From assembly GCA_002428015.1 (NCBI GenBank), contig DIZW01000017.1, forward strand, positions 601 to 7,202: a DNA stretch of 6,602 nucleotides. The letters run 5' to 3'. This DNA is from Oxalobacteraceae bacterium UBA6018 (lineage in GTDB: Bacteria > Pseudomonadota > Gammaproteobacteria > Burkholderiales > Burkholderiaceae_D). The translations under genes were made by a program, and so were the position numbers. Below the pieces are notes generated by a model. The model was not told where the DNA came from. It saw nothing but the letters and a program-made list of their open reading frames with translations, and made no database searches. Below, in pieces: positions 1-6,520 of the stretch (its first letter is position 1; every line of letters begins with the position of its first letter).

Positions 1-2538
1 GAGCACCTGTTCCTGGCCCTGCTGGAACAGGACGACAGCGACTTCGTGCGCATCCTGCGGCACAGCGGGATCAGCCTGACCGGGATCGAGACCGACCTGC
101 GCAAGGAGATCGGCCGCTTCAGCGCCGGCAGCGCGCGCACCCCGGTGTTCTCCAAGCACCTGCCAACCCTGTTCGAACACGCCTGGCTGATCGCCTCGCT
201 GGGGGCGGGCCAGCCGCACCAGATCCGCAGCGGCCACCTGCTGCTGGCGCTGCTGACCGAGCCGGCCCTGGCCCAGCTGGCCCAGCGCGGCTCGCGCCTG
301 TTCGGCGAGATCGCGCTGGACAGCCTGAAGCACGATTTCGACAAGCTCACGCGCGGCTCGGGCGAGGCCGGCGCCCAACCCGGCACCAGCGCCGGCACCA
401 GCGGCGGCGGCGATCCGGTCGGCGAGCTGGCCGCGACCGCGGCCCACAAGAGCCCGGCGCTGGACCAGTTCACCACCTGCCTGACCCAGCGCGCGCGCGA
501 CGGCAAGGTCGACCCGGTGATCGGACGCGATCCCGAAATTCGCCAGGCCATCGACATCCTCATGCGGCGCCGCCAGAACAACCCGATCCTGACCGGCGAG
601 GCCGGGGTCGGCAAGACCGCCGTGGTCGAGGGCCTGGCGCTACGCATCGCCCAGGGCGACGTGCCCGAGGTGCTGCGCGAGGTGGAGGTGCACACGCTCG
701 ACATGGGCCTGCTGCAGGCAGGCGCCAGCGTCAAGGGCGAGTTCGAGAACCGCCTGAAGAACGTCATCGACGAAGTCAAGAAAAGTCCGCGCGCGATCAT
801 CCTGTTCATCGACGAGGCCCATACCATGATCGGCGCCGGCGGTGCGGCCGGCCAGAACGACGCGGCCAACCTGCTCAAGCCGGCGCTGGCGCGGGGCGAG
901 CTGCGCACCATCGCCGCCACCACCTGGAGCGAGTACAAGAAGTACTTCGAGAAGGACGCCGCGCTGGCGCGCCGCTTCCAGGTCATCAAGGTCGAGGAGC
1001 CGCACGAGGAGACCGCCTGCGCCATGCTGCGCGCGATGGCGCCGCTGATGGAGCAGCACTTCGGCGTGCGCGTCTACGACGACGCCATCACCGAGGCGGT
1101 GCGCCTGTCGCACCGCTACATCAGCGGGCGCCAGCTGCCCGACAAGGCCATCAGCGTGCTTGACACGGCCTGCGCCAAGGTGGCCCTGGGCCAGAACGCC
1201 ACCCCGGCCCTGGTCGAAGCGGGCGCGCGCACGCTGGAGCGGCTCGACGCCGAGGCGGCCGCGCTGGCGCGCGAGGAGAGCGGCGGCGCCGACCACGGCC
1301 ACAAGCTGGCGCAGCTGCGCGCGCGGCGCGTGGCCGCCGCCGAGGAGCATCGGCGCCAGCAGCAGCGCTGGGAAAAGGAGCAGGCCGTCAGCGCCGAGAT
1401 CATGCGCGTGCGCGCCGGCCTGGAGAGCGGCCAGGCCCACCCCGACGGGCCGGCCCTGGGCGGCCTGATCGCCGAACTGCGCGTCCTGCAGGGCGAGGCG
1501 CCGCTGGTGCCGGTCCAGGTGGACGGCAACGTGGTGGCCGAGATCGTCGCCGGCTGGACCGGGATCCCGCTCGGGCGCATGGTCAAGGACGAGATCAAGA
1601 CCGTGCTCAATTTGCAGAGCTTGCTGGAGGAGCGCGTCCTCGGTCAAAGCCACGCCGGCGCCACCGTGGCCCAGCGCGTGCGCACCGCGCGCGCCAACCT
1701 GGACGATCCCAACAAGCCTAAGGGCGTGTTCCTGTTCGTCGGCACCTCGGGCGTGGGCAAGACCGAAACCGCGCTGGCGCTGGCCGACCTGCTGTACGGC
1801 GGCGAGCGCAAGCTCATCACCATCAACATGAGCGAATACCAGGAGGCGCACAGCGTCTCCGGCCTGAAAGGCTCGCCGCCCGGCTACGTGGGCTACGGCG
1901 AAGGTGGCGTGCTGACCGAGGCGGTGCGGCGCAATCCCTACAGCGTGGTGCTGCTCGACGAGATCGAGAAAGCCCACGCCGACGTGGCCGAGCTGTTCTT
2001 CCAGGTGTTCGACAAGGGCGTGATGGACGACTCGGAAGGACGCCAGATCGATTTTCGCAACACTATCATCATCCTGACCTCGAACGCCGCCTCGGCCCAG
2101 ATGATGCAGGCCTGCCTGAACAAGAGCGCGGCCGAGATGCCGACTCCGGAGCAGTTGACCGAGATTATCCGGCCGCAGCTGATGAAGCACTTCAAGCCCG
2201 CCTTCCTGGGACGCCTGACCGTGGTGCCGTTCTACCCGATCGGCGACGATGTGCTGGCGCGCATCATCAAGCTCAAGCTCGAGAAAATCAGGCGCCGCAT
2301 CGACGACAACCACAAGGCCGCCTTCAGCTACGACGAGGCGCTGGTCAACGCGGTGCTGGCGCGCTGCACCGAGGTCGATTCGGGCGCGCGCAACGTCGAC
2401 ACCATCCTCAACGGCAGCCTGCTGCCGGAGATCGCCGACACGGTCCTGGCGCGCATGGCCGAAGGCGGCGCCATCGCCCGCATCAAGGTCAGCGCCACCA
2501 AGGCCGGCAAGTTCAAATACGCGGTCGAAGCGGCTTAA
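1..2538 (+). CDS. tssH: Type VI secretion ATPase TssH (ClpV), 5'-truncated by window edge
   Basis: Cytoplasmic Hsp100/ClpB-type AAA+ unfoldase of the T6SS. Members of this family form hexamers that extract and recycle the contracted TssB-TssC sheath using ATP. The frame is open from base 1, so the true start lies outside the window; 845 residues are visible, and I estimate a few tens are missing compared with usual ClpV length. Numbering from base 1: Clp N-domain to about 115; Gly/Ala/Ser-rich linker 119-150; AAA D1 with Walker A GEAGVGKT (199-206), pore loop KGEFE (245-249), Walker B ILFIDEAH (267-274) and RR at 324-325; a charged coiled-coil M domain about 400-495, shorter than in ClpB; AAA D2 with Walker A GTSGVGKT (581-588), pore region GYVGYGEGG (628-636), Walker B VVLLDEIEKAH (649-659), Arg finger in FLGR (735-738) and sensor-2 GAR (796-798). 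All ATPase motifs look intact. The short M domain and direct linkage to tssA favour ClpV over ClpB. Confidence 0.96.
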   Translation, partial: EHLFLALLEQDDSDFVRILRHSGISLTGIETDLRKEIGRFSAGSARTPVFSKHLPTLFEHAWLIASLGAGQPHQIRSGHLLLALLTEPALAQLAQRGSRLFGEIALDSLKHDFDKLTRGSGEAGAQPGTSAGTSGGGDPVGELAATAAHKSPALDQFTTCLTQRARDGKVDPVIGRDPEIRQAIDILMRRRQNNPILTGEAGVGKTAVVEGLALRIAQGDVPEVLREVEVHTLDMGLLQAGASVKGEFENRLKNVIDEVKKSPRAIILFIDEAHTMIGAGGAAGQNDAANLLKPALARGELRTIAATTWSEYKKYFEKDAALARRFQVIKVEEPHEETACAMLRAMAPLMEQHFGVRVYDDAITEAVRLSHRYISGRQLPDKAISVLDTACAKVALGQNATPALVEAGARTLERLDAEAAALAREESGGADHGHKLAQLRARRVAAAEEHRRQQQRWEKEQAVSAEIMRVRAGLESGQAHPDGPALGGLIAELRVLQGEAPLVPVQVDGNVVAEIVAGWTGIPLGRMVKDEIKTVLNLQSLLEERVLGQSHAGATVAQRVRTARANLDDPNKPKGVFLFVGTSGVGKTETALALADLLYGGERKLITINMSEYQEAHSVSGLKGSPPGYVGYGEGGVLTEAVRRNPYSVVLLDEIEKAHADVAELFFQVFDKGVMDDSEGRQIDFRNTIIILTSNAASAQMMQACLNKSAAEMPTPEQLTEIIRPQLMKHFKPAFLGRLTVVPFYPIGDDVLARIIKLKLEKIRRRIDDNHKAAFSYDEALVNAVLARCTEVDSGARNVDTILNGSLLPEIADTVLARMAEGGAIARIKVSATKAGKFKYAVEAA

Positions 2539-2542
2539 GGAG
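2537..2542 (+). promoter_or_regulatory. Ribosome binding site of tssA overlapping tssH stop
   Basis: AAGGAG lies six bases before the ATG at 2549 and shares its first two bases with the TAA stop of tssH. A ribosome finishing tssH would sit on this site, so coupled translation is expected. The site decides the tssA start, because the same frame is also open upstream within tssH. Confidence 0.8.
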
Positions 2543-2548
2543 AACGGC

Positions 2549-3571
2549 ATGGACGTCATCGAACAGATGCTGCAGGCGCTGACCCTTGAAGCCCCCTGCG
2601 GCGAGGATATCGCCTTTTCGCCGGAAGTCGACGCCATCGCCAAGGCGCGCGTGGCCGACGACCCCTCGCTCGAGCAGGGCGCCTGGGTCACCACCTTGAA
2701 GGAAGCCGACTGGAAGTTCGTCGGCACCCGCTGCGCCCAATTGATCGAGACGCGCAGCAAGGACCTGCACCTGGCCGTATGGCTGACCGAGGCGCGCGCC
2801 AAGACCCACGGCATGCGCGGCCTGGGCGAGGGCCTGCAGCTCGTCGCCGGCCTGTGCCAGCGCTACTGGGAGCAGGTCCACCCCCAGGCCGACGAGGACG
2901 GCTTCGAGCAGCGCATCGGCAACCTGTGCTGGATCGCCGCGCGCGCCCCGCAGCTGATGCGCGAGCTGGCGCTGACCGAAGGGACGACGGGGTTTTCGAT
3001 GATCGACGTGGAGGCGGCGCGCGCGCGCGGCGGCGCCGAAGCGGGAGCGGACATCGACGGCGCGCGCAAACGCTCCTCGCGCGGCTTCTATCAAGCGCTG
3101 CTGGCCGACATGGCGTTCTGCCTGGAGGCCATCGGCGCGCTCGAAGCGGTGGTCGACGAGCGCCTGGGGGCCGACGGGCCGGGGTTCAGCGCGGCCCGCG
3201 CGGCGCTGCAGGATGTGAGCCACTACGTCACCCAATCGGCGCGCGAGGTGGGGGCTCTGGTGGAGCCGGCGCCGGCCGGTGCCGCCGTGCCGATGGTGGC
3301 GGGTGAGACGATGGCGGGCGAGGCGGTGCCGCTTGCGGGCCGGGCCGCGCCGGCCGGGCCGCTGCAAACCCGCGCCCAGGCGCTGGCGCAATTGCGCGCG
3401 GTGGCCGATTTCTTCCGCCGCACCGAGCCGCATAGCCCGGTCGCCTACCTGGCCGAGAAGGCCGCGGCATGGGGCGAGCAGCCCTTGCACGTGTGGTTGC
3501 GTACGGTGGTCAAGGATGCGGCCGTGTGCGGCCAGCTGGAGGAACTGTTGGGCGTGCAGGACGCGCCCTAG
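2549..3571 (+). CDS. tssA: Type VI secretion protein TssA (ImpA family)
   Basis: A 340-residue cytoplasmic T6SS component. TssA proteins bind the baseplate and sheath and guide assembly of the tail tube and sheath; their C-terminal regions form rings. The ImpA N-terminal domain spans about residues 14-135, with the typical GED at 18-20, the block RSKDLHLAVWLTEA (69-82), the GLGEGLQL segment (91-98), and YWEQVHPQADEDG (106-118). An Ala/Pro/Gly-rich linker (about 238-272) leads to a C-terminal domain (273-335) with RAQALAQLRAVADFFRRTE, EPHSPV (293-298) and an AAWGEQPLHVWLR segment (306-318). The start is fixed by the AAGGAG site; the frame itself stays open further upstream but there overlaps tssH. 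It starts 10 bases after tssH and is the last plus-strand gene here, so it probably closes the operon. The subclass (which C-terminal fold) cannot be settled by eye. The length suits a short-form TssA lacking the long C-terminal extension. Confidence 0.93.
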   Translation: MDVIEQMLQALTLEAPCGEDIAFSPEVDAIAKARVADDPSLEQGAWVTTLKEADWKFVGTRCAQLIETRSKDLHLAVWLTEARAKTHGMRGLGEGLQLVAGLCQRYWEQVHPQADEDGFEQRIGNLCWIAARAPQLMRELALTEGTTGFSMIDVEAARARGGAEAGADIDGARKRSSRGFYQALLADMAFCLEAIGALEAVVDERLGADGPGFSAARAALQDVSHYVTQSAREVGALVEPAPAGAAVPMVAGETMAGEAVPLAGRAAPAGPLQTRAQALAQLRAVADFFRRTEPHSPVAYLAEKAAAWGEQPLHVWLRTVVKDAAVCGQLEELLGVQDAP

Positions 3572-3603
3572 CCGGCGCGCCTGCCGGGCCGATGTGGCCC
3601 GCA

Positions 3604-3639
3604 GCCGGCCATTGCCGCGCCGAGCGCGCGCTGGCCGGC
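3604..3639. terminator. GC-rich inverted repeat between convergent tssA and phasin gene
   Basis: GCCGGCCA (3604-3611) is matched exactly by TGGCCGGC (3632-3639), with a 20-base GC-rich centre that could pair further. It sits in the 78-base gap between the tssA stop and the phasin stop, where a bidirectional terminator is expected. Neither side carries a T tract, so it is not a canonical intrinsic terminator. In DNA this GC-rich such hairpins also arise by chance. Confidence 0.4.
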
Positions 3640-3649
3640 GGTGGAGTCG

Positions 3650-4198
3650 CTAGCTGGCGTCGGCCTTGGCGCCCGAGCTCACCTTGGCGGTGGCCTTGGC
3701 GATCTGGTCTTCGACCACCTGCACCGCCTGGCGCGTGGCCTGGGTCACCTGTTCGTAGCCCTGGAACGCATTGTCGATGGCGGTCTTGATGATCACGACC
3801 GCGTTCTCGGTGCCCGGTTTGACGTTCTGGGTCAGGTCGTAGATCAGGGCGGTGAGGGCGCTCTTGGCCTCGGCCATGTGGGCGTCGGCGGCCTGGTTGA
3901 ATTCGTTGCGGATGTCGTCGATGATCACCTTGACCTGCTCGCCGTAGACCACCGCGCCGGCAACGTCGGGACGCGCGCGCGCGGCTGCGTCCATGGCGGC
4001 CTTCGGATTTTGCGCCTGGGCGATCTCCTTGCCCTTGGCCATAGACCCCTCGACCGAATTCCTCGCCGTCTGCATGTTGAGCGCGACCACCTGCTCGACC
4101 CCTTGCACGGCCTTGCTGGTCAGGGCATTGAAGGTCATCATTTGTAGTTCGAACAGGGTCTTGGTAGCGGATGCGAATTGTTCGGGGCTGGTAAACAT
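3650..4198 (-). CDS. Phasin family protein (PHA granule-associated)
   Basis: A 182-residue, mostly helical, amphipathic protein without signal peptide or membrane segment. Phasins coat polyhydroxyalkanoate granules in the cytoplasm, control granule size and number, and can aid PHA synthesis. The N-terminus MFTSPEQFASATKTLFELQ, the NALTSKAVQGVEQVVALN stretch (25-41) and the C-terminal block around GTENAVVIIKTAI (129-141) and GYEQVTQATRQAVQ (147-160) match the Burkholderiales phasin pattern (Phasin_2 type). The tail is Lys/Ala/Ser-rich. The ATG is preceded by a strong Shine-Dalgarno sequence. The frame stays open upstream for 29 codons to the stop of the small exported gene, but contains no ATG, GTG or TTG, so the start is firm. 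It converges with tssA. No PHA synthase or phaR regulator gene lies in the window. Several phasin paralogues are usual in such genomes, so I give no symbol. Confidence 0.92.
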   Translation of the reverse strand: MFTSPEQFASATKTLFELQMMTFNALTSKAVQGVEQVVALNMQTARNSVEGSMAKGKEIAQAQNPKAAMDAAARARPDVAGAVVYGEQVKVIIDDIRNEFNQAADAHMAEAKSALTALIYDLTQNVKPGTENAVVIIKTAIDNAFQGYEQVTQATRQAVQVVEDQIAKATAKVSSGAKADAS

Positions 4199-4200
4199 GC

Positions 4201-4252
4201 ACTTCTCCTCAGGTTGAATGGATGCGGCGGTACGGCTGTCAGACTTCTCCTC
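4201..4252 (-). repeat. Direct repeat of a 10-base purine-rich RBS-like sequence in phasin leader
   Basis: GAGGAGAAGT (minus strand) occurs at 4210-4201 and again at 4252-4243, exactly 42 bases apart. The downstream copy is the phasin ribosome binding site. The upstream copy has no standard start codon at a usable distance. It may be a standby ribosome site, a relic of a small duplication, or chance. Confidence 0.5.
4204..4210 (-). promoter_or_regulatory. Strong ribosome binding site of phasin gene
   Basis: Read on the minus strand the site is GAGGAGA, five bases before the ATG at 4198. This is close to ideal and agrees with the high expression usual for phasins. The surrounding ten bases, GAGGAGAAGT, occur a second time 42 bases further upstream. 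Confidence 0.8.
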
Positions 4253-4269
4253 GATTTCTTTTATCCCTG

Positions 4270-4287
4270 GCCGGCAGCGCCGGCGCT
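4270..4287. repeat. GC palindromes after the small exported gene
   Basis: GCCGGC (4270-4275) and GCCGGC (4279-4284) can form a six-pair hairpin with a three-base loop. Overlapping it, AGCGCCGGCGCT (4276-4287) is a perfect 12-base palindrome that covers two bases of the TAG stop of the small gene. On the minus strand no T tract follows, so termination would be weak. It might attenuate read-through into the phasin gene. Confidence 0.35.
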
Positions 4288-4492
4288 ACTTAGCATAAAC
4301 CAATTTTTCGCAATGGCTATCACGGTATGGCCCGTTAGCCTGTTCCCAGCCCGGGCCGAGCGGGGTTTGCGCGCACACTTGCTTCCCGTCAAGCTTACTG
4401 CGCCATTTCCACCAGGATGCGGGCGCGGCCGCCAGCGCGCCGCAGGCCAGGGCCAGCAGCGTTGCGGCAGCGAGTCGGGAGCGTTTTTTCAT
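4286..4492 (-). CDS. Small exported protein of unknown function, two cysteines
   Basis: A 68-residue protein that I do not recognise as a named family. Residues 1-6 are basic (MKKRSR), 7-23 form an Ala/Leu hydrophobic core, and A-x-A sites near 19-23 fit signal peptidase I cleavage. C17 lies inside this region, but the preceding A-L-A does not make a good lipobox, so a lipoprotein is unlikely. The mature part of about 45 residues has WWKW (27-30), a RSKLDGKQVCAQ segment (31-42), GWEQANGPYRD (48-58) and HCEK (60-63). Its cysteines C40 and C61 could form a disulfide in the periplasm. The in-frame TTG at 4498 would add two residues, but the ATG directly before the Lys-Lys-Arg stretch is the better start. 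There is no clear Shine-Dalgarno sequence. It lies 36 bases downstream of the kinase gene and 87 bases upstream of the phasin gene. A real gene is supported by the well-formed signal peptide and compositional order. Confidence 0.75.
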   Translation of the reverse strand: MKKRSRLAAATLLALACGALAAAPASWWKWRSKLDGKQVCAQTPLGPGWEQANGPYRDSHCEKLVYAK

Positions 4493-4504
4493 ATTCAATT
4501 GCCG

Positions 4505-4532
4505 AGCATAGCCGGTTGGCGCTGCAAGTCAA
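4505..4532 (-). promoter_or_regulatory. Possible sigma-70 promoter for small exported gene, overlapping kinase stop codon
   Basis: On the minus strand TTGACT (4532-4527) is followed after 16 bases by TATGCT (4510-4505): five of six and four of six matches to the consensus boxes. The -35 box covers the TGA stop of the kinase gene. Transcription would start near 4498, leaving only about six bases before the ATG at 4492, so the message would be almost leaderless. The short leader argues either for leaderless-type translation or against the promoter being used. Confidence 0.42.
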
Positions 4533-6412
4533 GCGCGCGATGGCTGGGGCAGGGCCGGCGCGCCATGGGTCGGCGCCACCAGCGGCAGCAGCAAGGTAAA
4601 GGTGCTGCCTTCCCCGGGTGCGCTGTGCAGCTCGATGCGCCCGCCCAAGGTGCCGGCGACGAGGTTGTGCGTCACATGCAGTCCCAGCCCGGAGCCGCCC
4701 GAACCGAGCTTGGTGGTGAAAAACGGATCGTACACGCGCGCCATCGTTTCGGGCGCCATGCCGATGCCGTTGTCGGCGACCGAAATGGCCACCGTGTCCG
4801 GGTCGCGCATGCCGGCGGCCAGGCGCATGCGGCAATCGCTGCGCTGTTCGAACGCATGCACCAGGCAGTTTTCGAACAGGTTGCACAAGGCCTGGGACAG
4901 GGCGCCCGGATAGCTTTCCATGATCAGCCCCGGTTCGAGGGCGATTTCCAGGGTGATGTTGTGCTCGCGCGCGCCGATGCGCAGGGTGGGCGCCAGCTCG
5001 GCGACCAGCTCGCTGGCGGAGAACAGGCTGCGCTCGGCGTCGCCGTGCGCGACGGCCAGGCGCTTGAAGCTGGCCACCAGGTCGGCCGCGCGCTGCAGGT
5101 TACGCAGCAGCAGCTTGGACGCTTCGCCGGTGCGCGCGAGGTAGTTGTCCAGGTGCGAGCGGCGCAGCCCGTCCGCCAGCTCGGCGGCCAGGCCGCCAAG
5201 CTGTTCGCTCATGCTGGTCGCCATGATCAGGCTGTTGCCGATGGGCGTGTTCAGTTCGTGGGCCACGCCCGCCACCAGGCTGCCGAGCGCCGCCAGTTTG
5301 TCGCGCCGCACCAGTTCTTCCTGGGTCAGCGACAGTGTCGCCAGGGTCGCGGCCAGGTCCTGGTTGACCCGGTCCGCGTCTTCCTTGGCGCGGGTCAGTT
5401 CGGCCGTCCGTGCGCGCACCAGCTCTTCCAGGTGTTCGCGGTAGCGCGCCAGTTCGCCCTCGCGCCGGGTACGCTCGAGCGCCAGCCCGGCCAGGTGGGT
5501 GGCCACCCCGATCAGGCGCAGGTCGTCCCGGCCGGGCGCGCGCGGCTCGCGGTAGTACATCGCGAACGAGCCGAGCACCTGCTGGCGCTCGAGGAAGATC
5601 GGGGTCGACCAGCAGGCCCGCAATCCGTAGGGCGCCACCAGGCCGGTGTACGGCGCCCACAAGGGGTCGCTCTGGATATCATCGACCACCACCAGGCGCT
5701 TGCGGAACATGGCCGTGCCGCAGGAGCCGACCGCCGGGCCGATCGCCACGCCGTCGAGCGCGGCCAGGTAAGCTGCCGGAAGGTGCGGGCCGGAAATGGA
5801 GCGCATGCGCACCCCGTCTTCGTCGAGCGCCATGACCGAGCACAGCACATCGGGGGACTGGCTCTCGATCAGCAGCACCAGCTGGTCCAGCGTCTGCCTA
5901 AGTGGCGCGCCGCTGGCCATCAATTCGAGCACGCGGTTTTGCCCCGCGCGCAAGCGGTCGGCGCGGTTGCGTTCACCGACGTCGGTCAGGCGCGCGTGCG
6001 TGAGGATGCGTCCCGGCGCCGGCAGCGGCGCCAGCTGGACCTCGCATTCGAGGGCGCGCCCGCGGGCATCCTGGAACGCAAAGGGAAACACCTGCGTCAC
6101 ACGGTCGGGAACGGCGCGCAGCTGTGCGGCGATGGCATCGCGCGAAGCGGCGCCATCCGGTTGCGACGGCGGCATCAGATCGGTGAGGGATTTGCCCAGC
6201 AGGGCGCCGGGGGCCGTGCCGAACAGCGCGCAGGCGTGCGCGTTGGCATCGACCACGCGCCAATGCTCGGGTTCAAGCAAGAGCATCGGGTCGGCCGCGT
6301 GTTCGATCAGGCTGTGATAATCGACCTGCAGCCCGTCGACCTGCAGCCCGTCGACCTGCAGCCCGGGCGCGGCAAGGGGAGGCGGGTAAGTTGTCATGCG
6401 AAACGTGGCCAT
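4529..6412 (-). CDS. Soluble PAS-GAF sensor histidine kinase
   Basis: A 627-residue two-component sensor kinase; no signal peptide or membrane helix is visible, so it should sense a cytoplasmic signal. Order: a Pro-rich N-terminus with a triple GLQVD repeat (17-31); a PAS fold about 32-145; a GAF domain about 165-315 with the typical GSCGTAMF (229-236), DDIQSDPLW (244-252) and GLRACWSTPI (263-272); a coiled coil about 315-375; the dimerisation/H-box region with GVAHELNTPIGN (382-393), phospho-acceptor H385; then the HATPase domain with N-box around N511-N515, G1 DNGIGM (547-552), F-box DPFFTTK (562-568), G2 GSGLGLH (573-579) and a GEGSTFTLLLP end (600-610). All catalytic boxes look intact. 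The signal is unknown; GAF could bind a small ligand or cofactor. No response regulator is present in the window. The first ATG follows an in-frame TAG (6442-6440) by nine codons; a second ATG is at 6397. Neither has a clear ribosome binding site, so the start is uncertain by five residues. Confidence 0.93.
   Translation of the reverse strand: MATFRMTTYPPPLAAPGLQVDGLQVDGLQVDYHSLIEHAADPMLLLEPEHWRVVDANAHACALFGTAPGALLGKSLTDLMPPSQPDGAASRDAIAAQLRAVPDRVTQVFPFAFQDARGRALECEVQLAPLPAPGRILTHARLTDVGERNRADRLRAGQNRVLELMASGAPLRQTLDQLVLLIESQSPDVLCSVMALDEDGVRMRSISGPHLPAAYLAALDGVAIGPAVGSCGTAMFRKRLVVVDDIQSDPLWAPYTGLVAPYGLRACWSTPIFLERQQVLGSFAMYYREPRAPGRDDLRLIGVATHLAGLALERTRREGELARYREHLEELVRARTAELTRAKEDADRVNQDLAATLATLSLTQEELVRRDKLAALGSLVAGVAHELNTPIGNSLIMATSMSEQLGGLAAELADGLRRSHLDNYLARTGEASKLLLRNLQRAADLVASFKRLAVAHGDAERSLFSASELVAELAPTLRIGAREHNITLEIALEPGLIMESYPGALSQALCNLFENCLVHAFEQRSDCRMRLAAGMRDPDTVAISVADNGIGMAPETMARVYDPFFTTKLGSGGSGLGLHVTHNLVAGTLGGRIELHSAPGEGSTFTLLLPLVAPTHGAPALPQPSRA
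6321..6365. repeat. Three perfect tandem copies of a 15-bp unit inside the kinase gene
   Basis: TCGACCTGCAGCCCG occurs three times in a row (6321-6335, 6336-6350, 6351-6365) without mismatch. On the minus strand it encodes GLQVD three times at kinase residues 17-31, just before the PAS domain. Because 15 is a multiple of three, gain or loss of copies would keep the reading frame. Each unit contains the palindrome CTGCAG, and the unit junctions form GTCGAC. Confidence 0.95.
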
Positions 6413-6445
6413 ACGCGCGTCTTGAACGAGGGGATTTGCCTAGTT

Positions 6446-6474
6446 AGTGTAGTCCATGCGCCAGCGCTCGCCAA
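6446..6474 (-). promoter_or_regulatory. Probable sigma-70 promoter of the kinase gene
   Basis: On the minus strand TTGGCG (6474-6469) and TACACT (6451-6446) are separated by exactly 17 bases; each box matches the consensus at four of six positions. Transcription would start near 6439 and give a leader of about 27 bases to the ATG at 6412. The -35 box lies at the edge of a 26-bp degenerate tandem repeat. The match is moderate and the surrounding DNA is GC-rich, so this is plausible but unproven. Confidence 0.45.
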
Positions 6475-6520
6475 GGCGGCACGCGAAGCGCAAACGCCAA
6501 GGCGGCGCGAGAAATGAAAA
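6469..6520. repeat. Degenerate tandem repeat of 26 bp upstream of the kinase gene
   Basis: CGCCAAGGCGGC appears at 6469-6480 and 6495-6506. Beyond these 12 identical bases the following 14 are also similar, giving 21 identities over two adjoining 26-base units by my count. Each core contains CGCC-AA-GGCG, a small inverted repeat. The unit nearer the gene supplies the candidate -35 box. The rest of 6413-6520 shows no open frame I would call a gene. Confidence 0.6.

Noticed and set aside
640..2814. Open frame of 724 codons on the minus strand opposite tssH
   Set aside because: It mirrors the codon structure of tssH in GC-rich DNA. The translation is a His/Arg/Ala/Gly-rich string without any domain, and the plus strand carries an unmistakable ClpV.
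2513..3490. Open frame of 325 codons on the minus strand opposite tssA
   Set aside because: It is the shadow of tssA, with no recognisable motif and no start signal.
4276..4287. Operator reading of the perfect palindrome AGCGCCGGCGCT
   Set aside because: It overlaps a stop codon and consists almost only of G and C; palindromes of this kind are frequent by chance here. It is recorded only as a repeat.
3650..4492. Possible fusion of the small exported protein and the phasin by read-through of a TAG codon
   Set aside because: The two genes are in the same frame, separated by one TAG and 29 sense codons. However, the phasin has a near-ideal ribosome binding site and a standard family N-terminus, and a signal peptide makes no sense on a cytoplasmic granule protein. 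The shared frame is a one-in-three coincidence.
4178..6517. Open frame of 779 codons on the plus strand opposite the kinase gene
   Set aside because: It is a low-complexity Gln/Arg/Ala/Gly-rich translation antisense to a well-supported kinase and small gene; long stop-free antisense frames are a normal effect of high GC.
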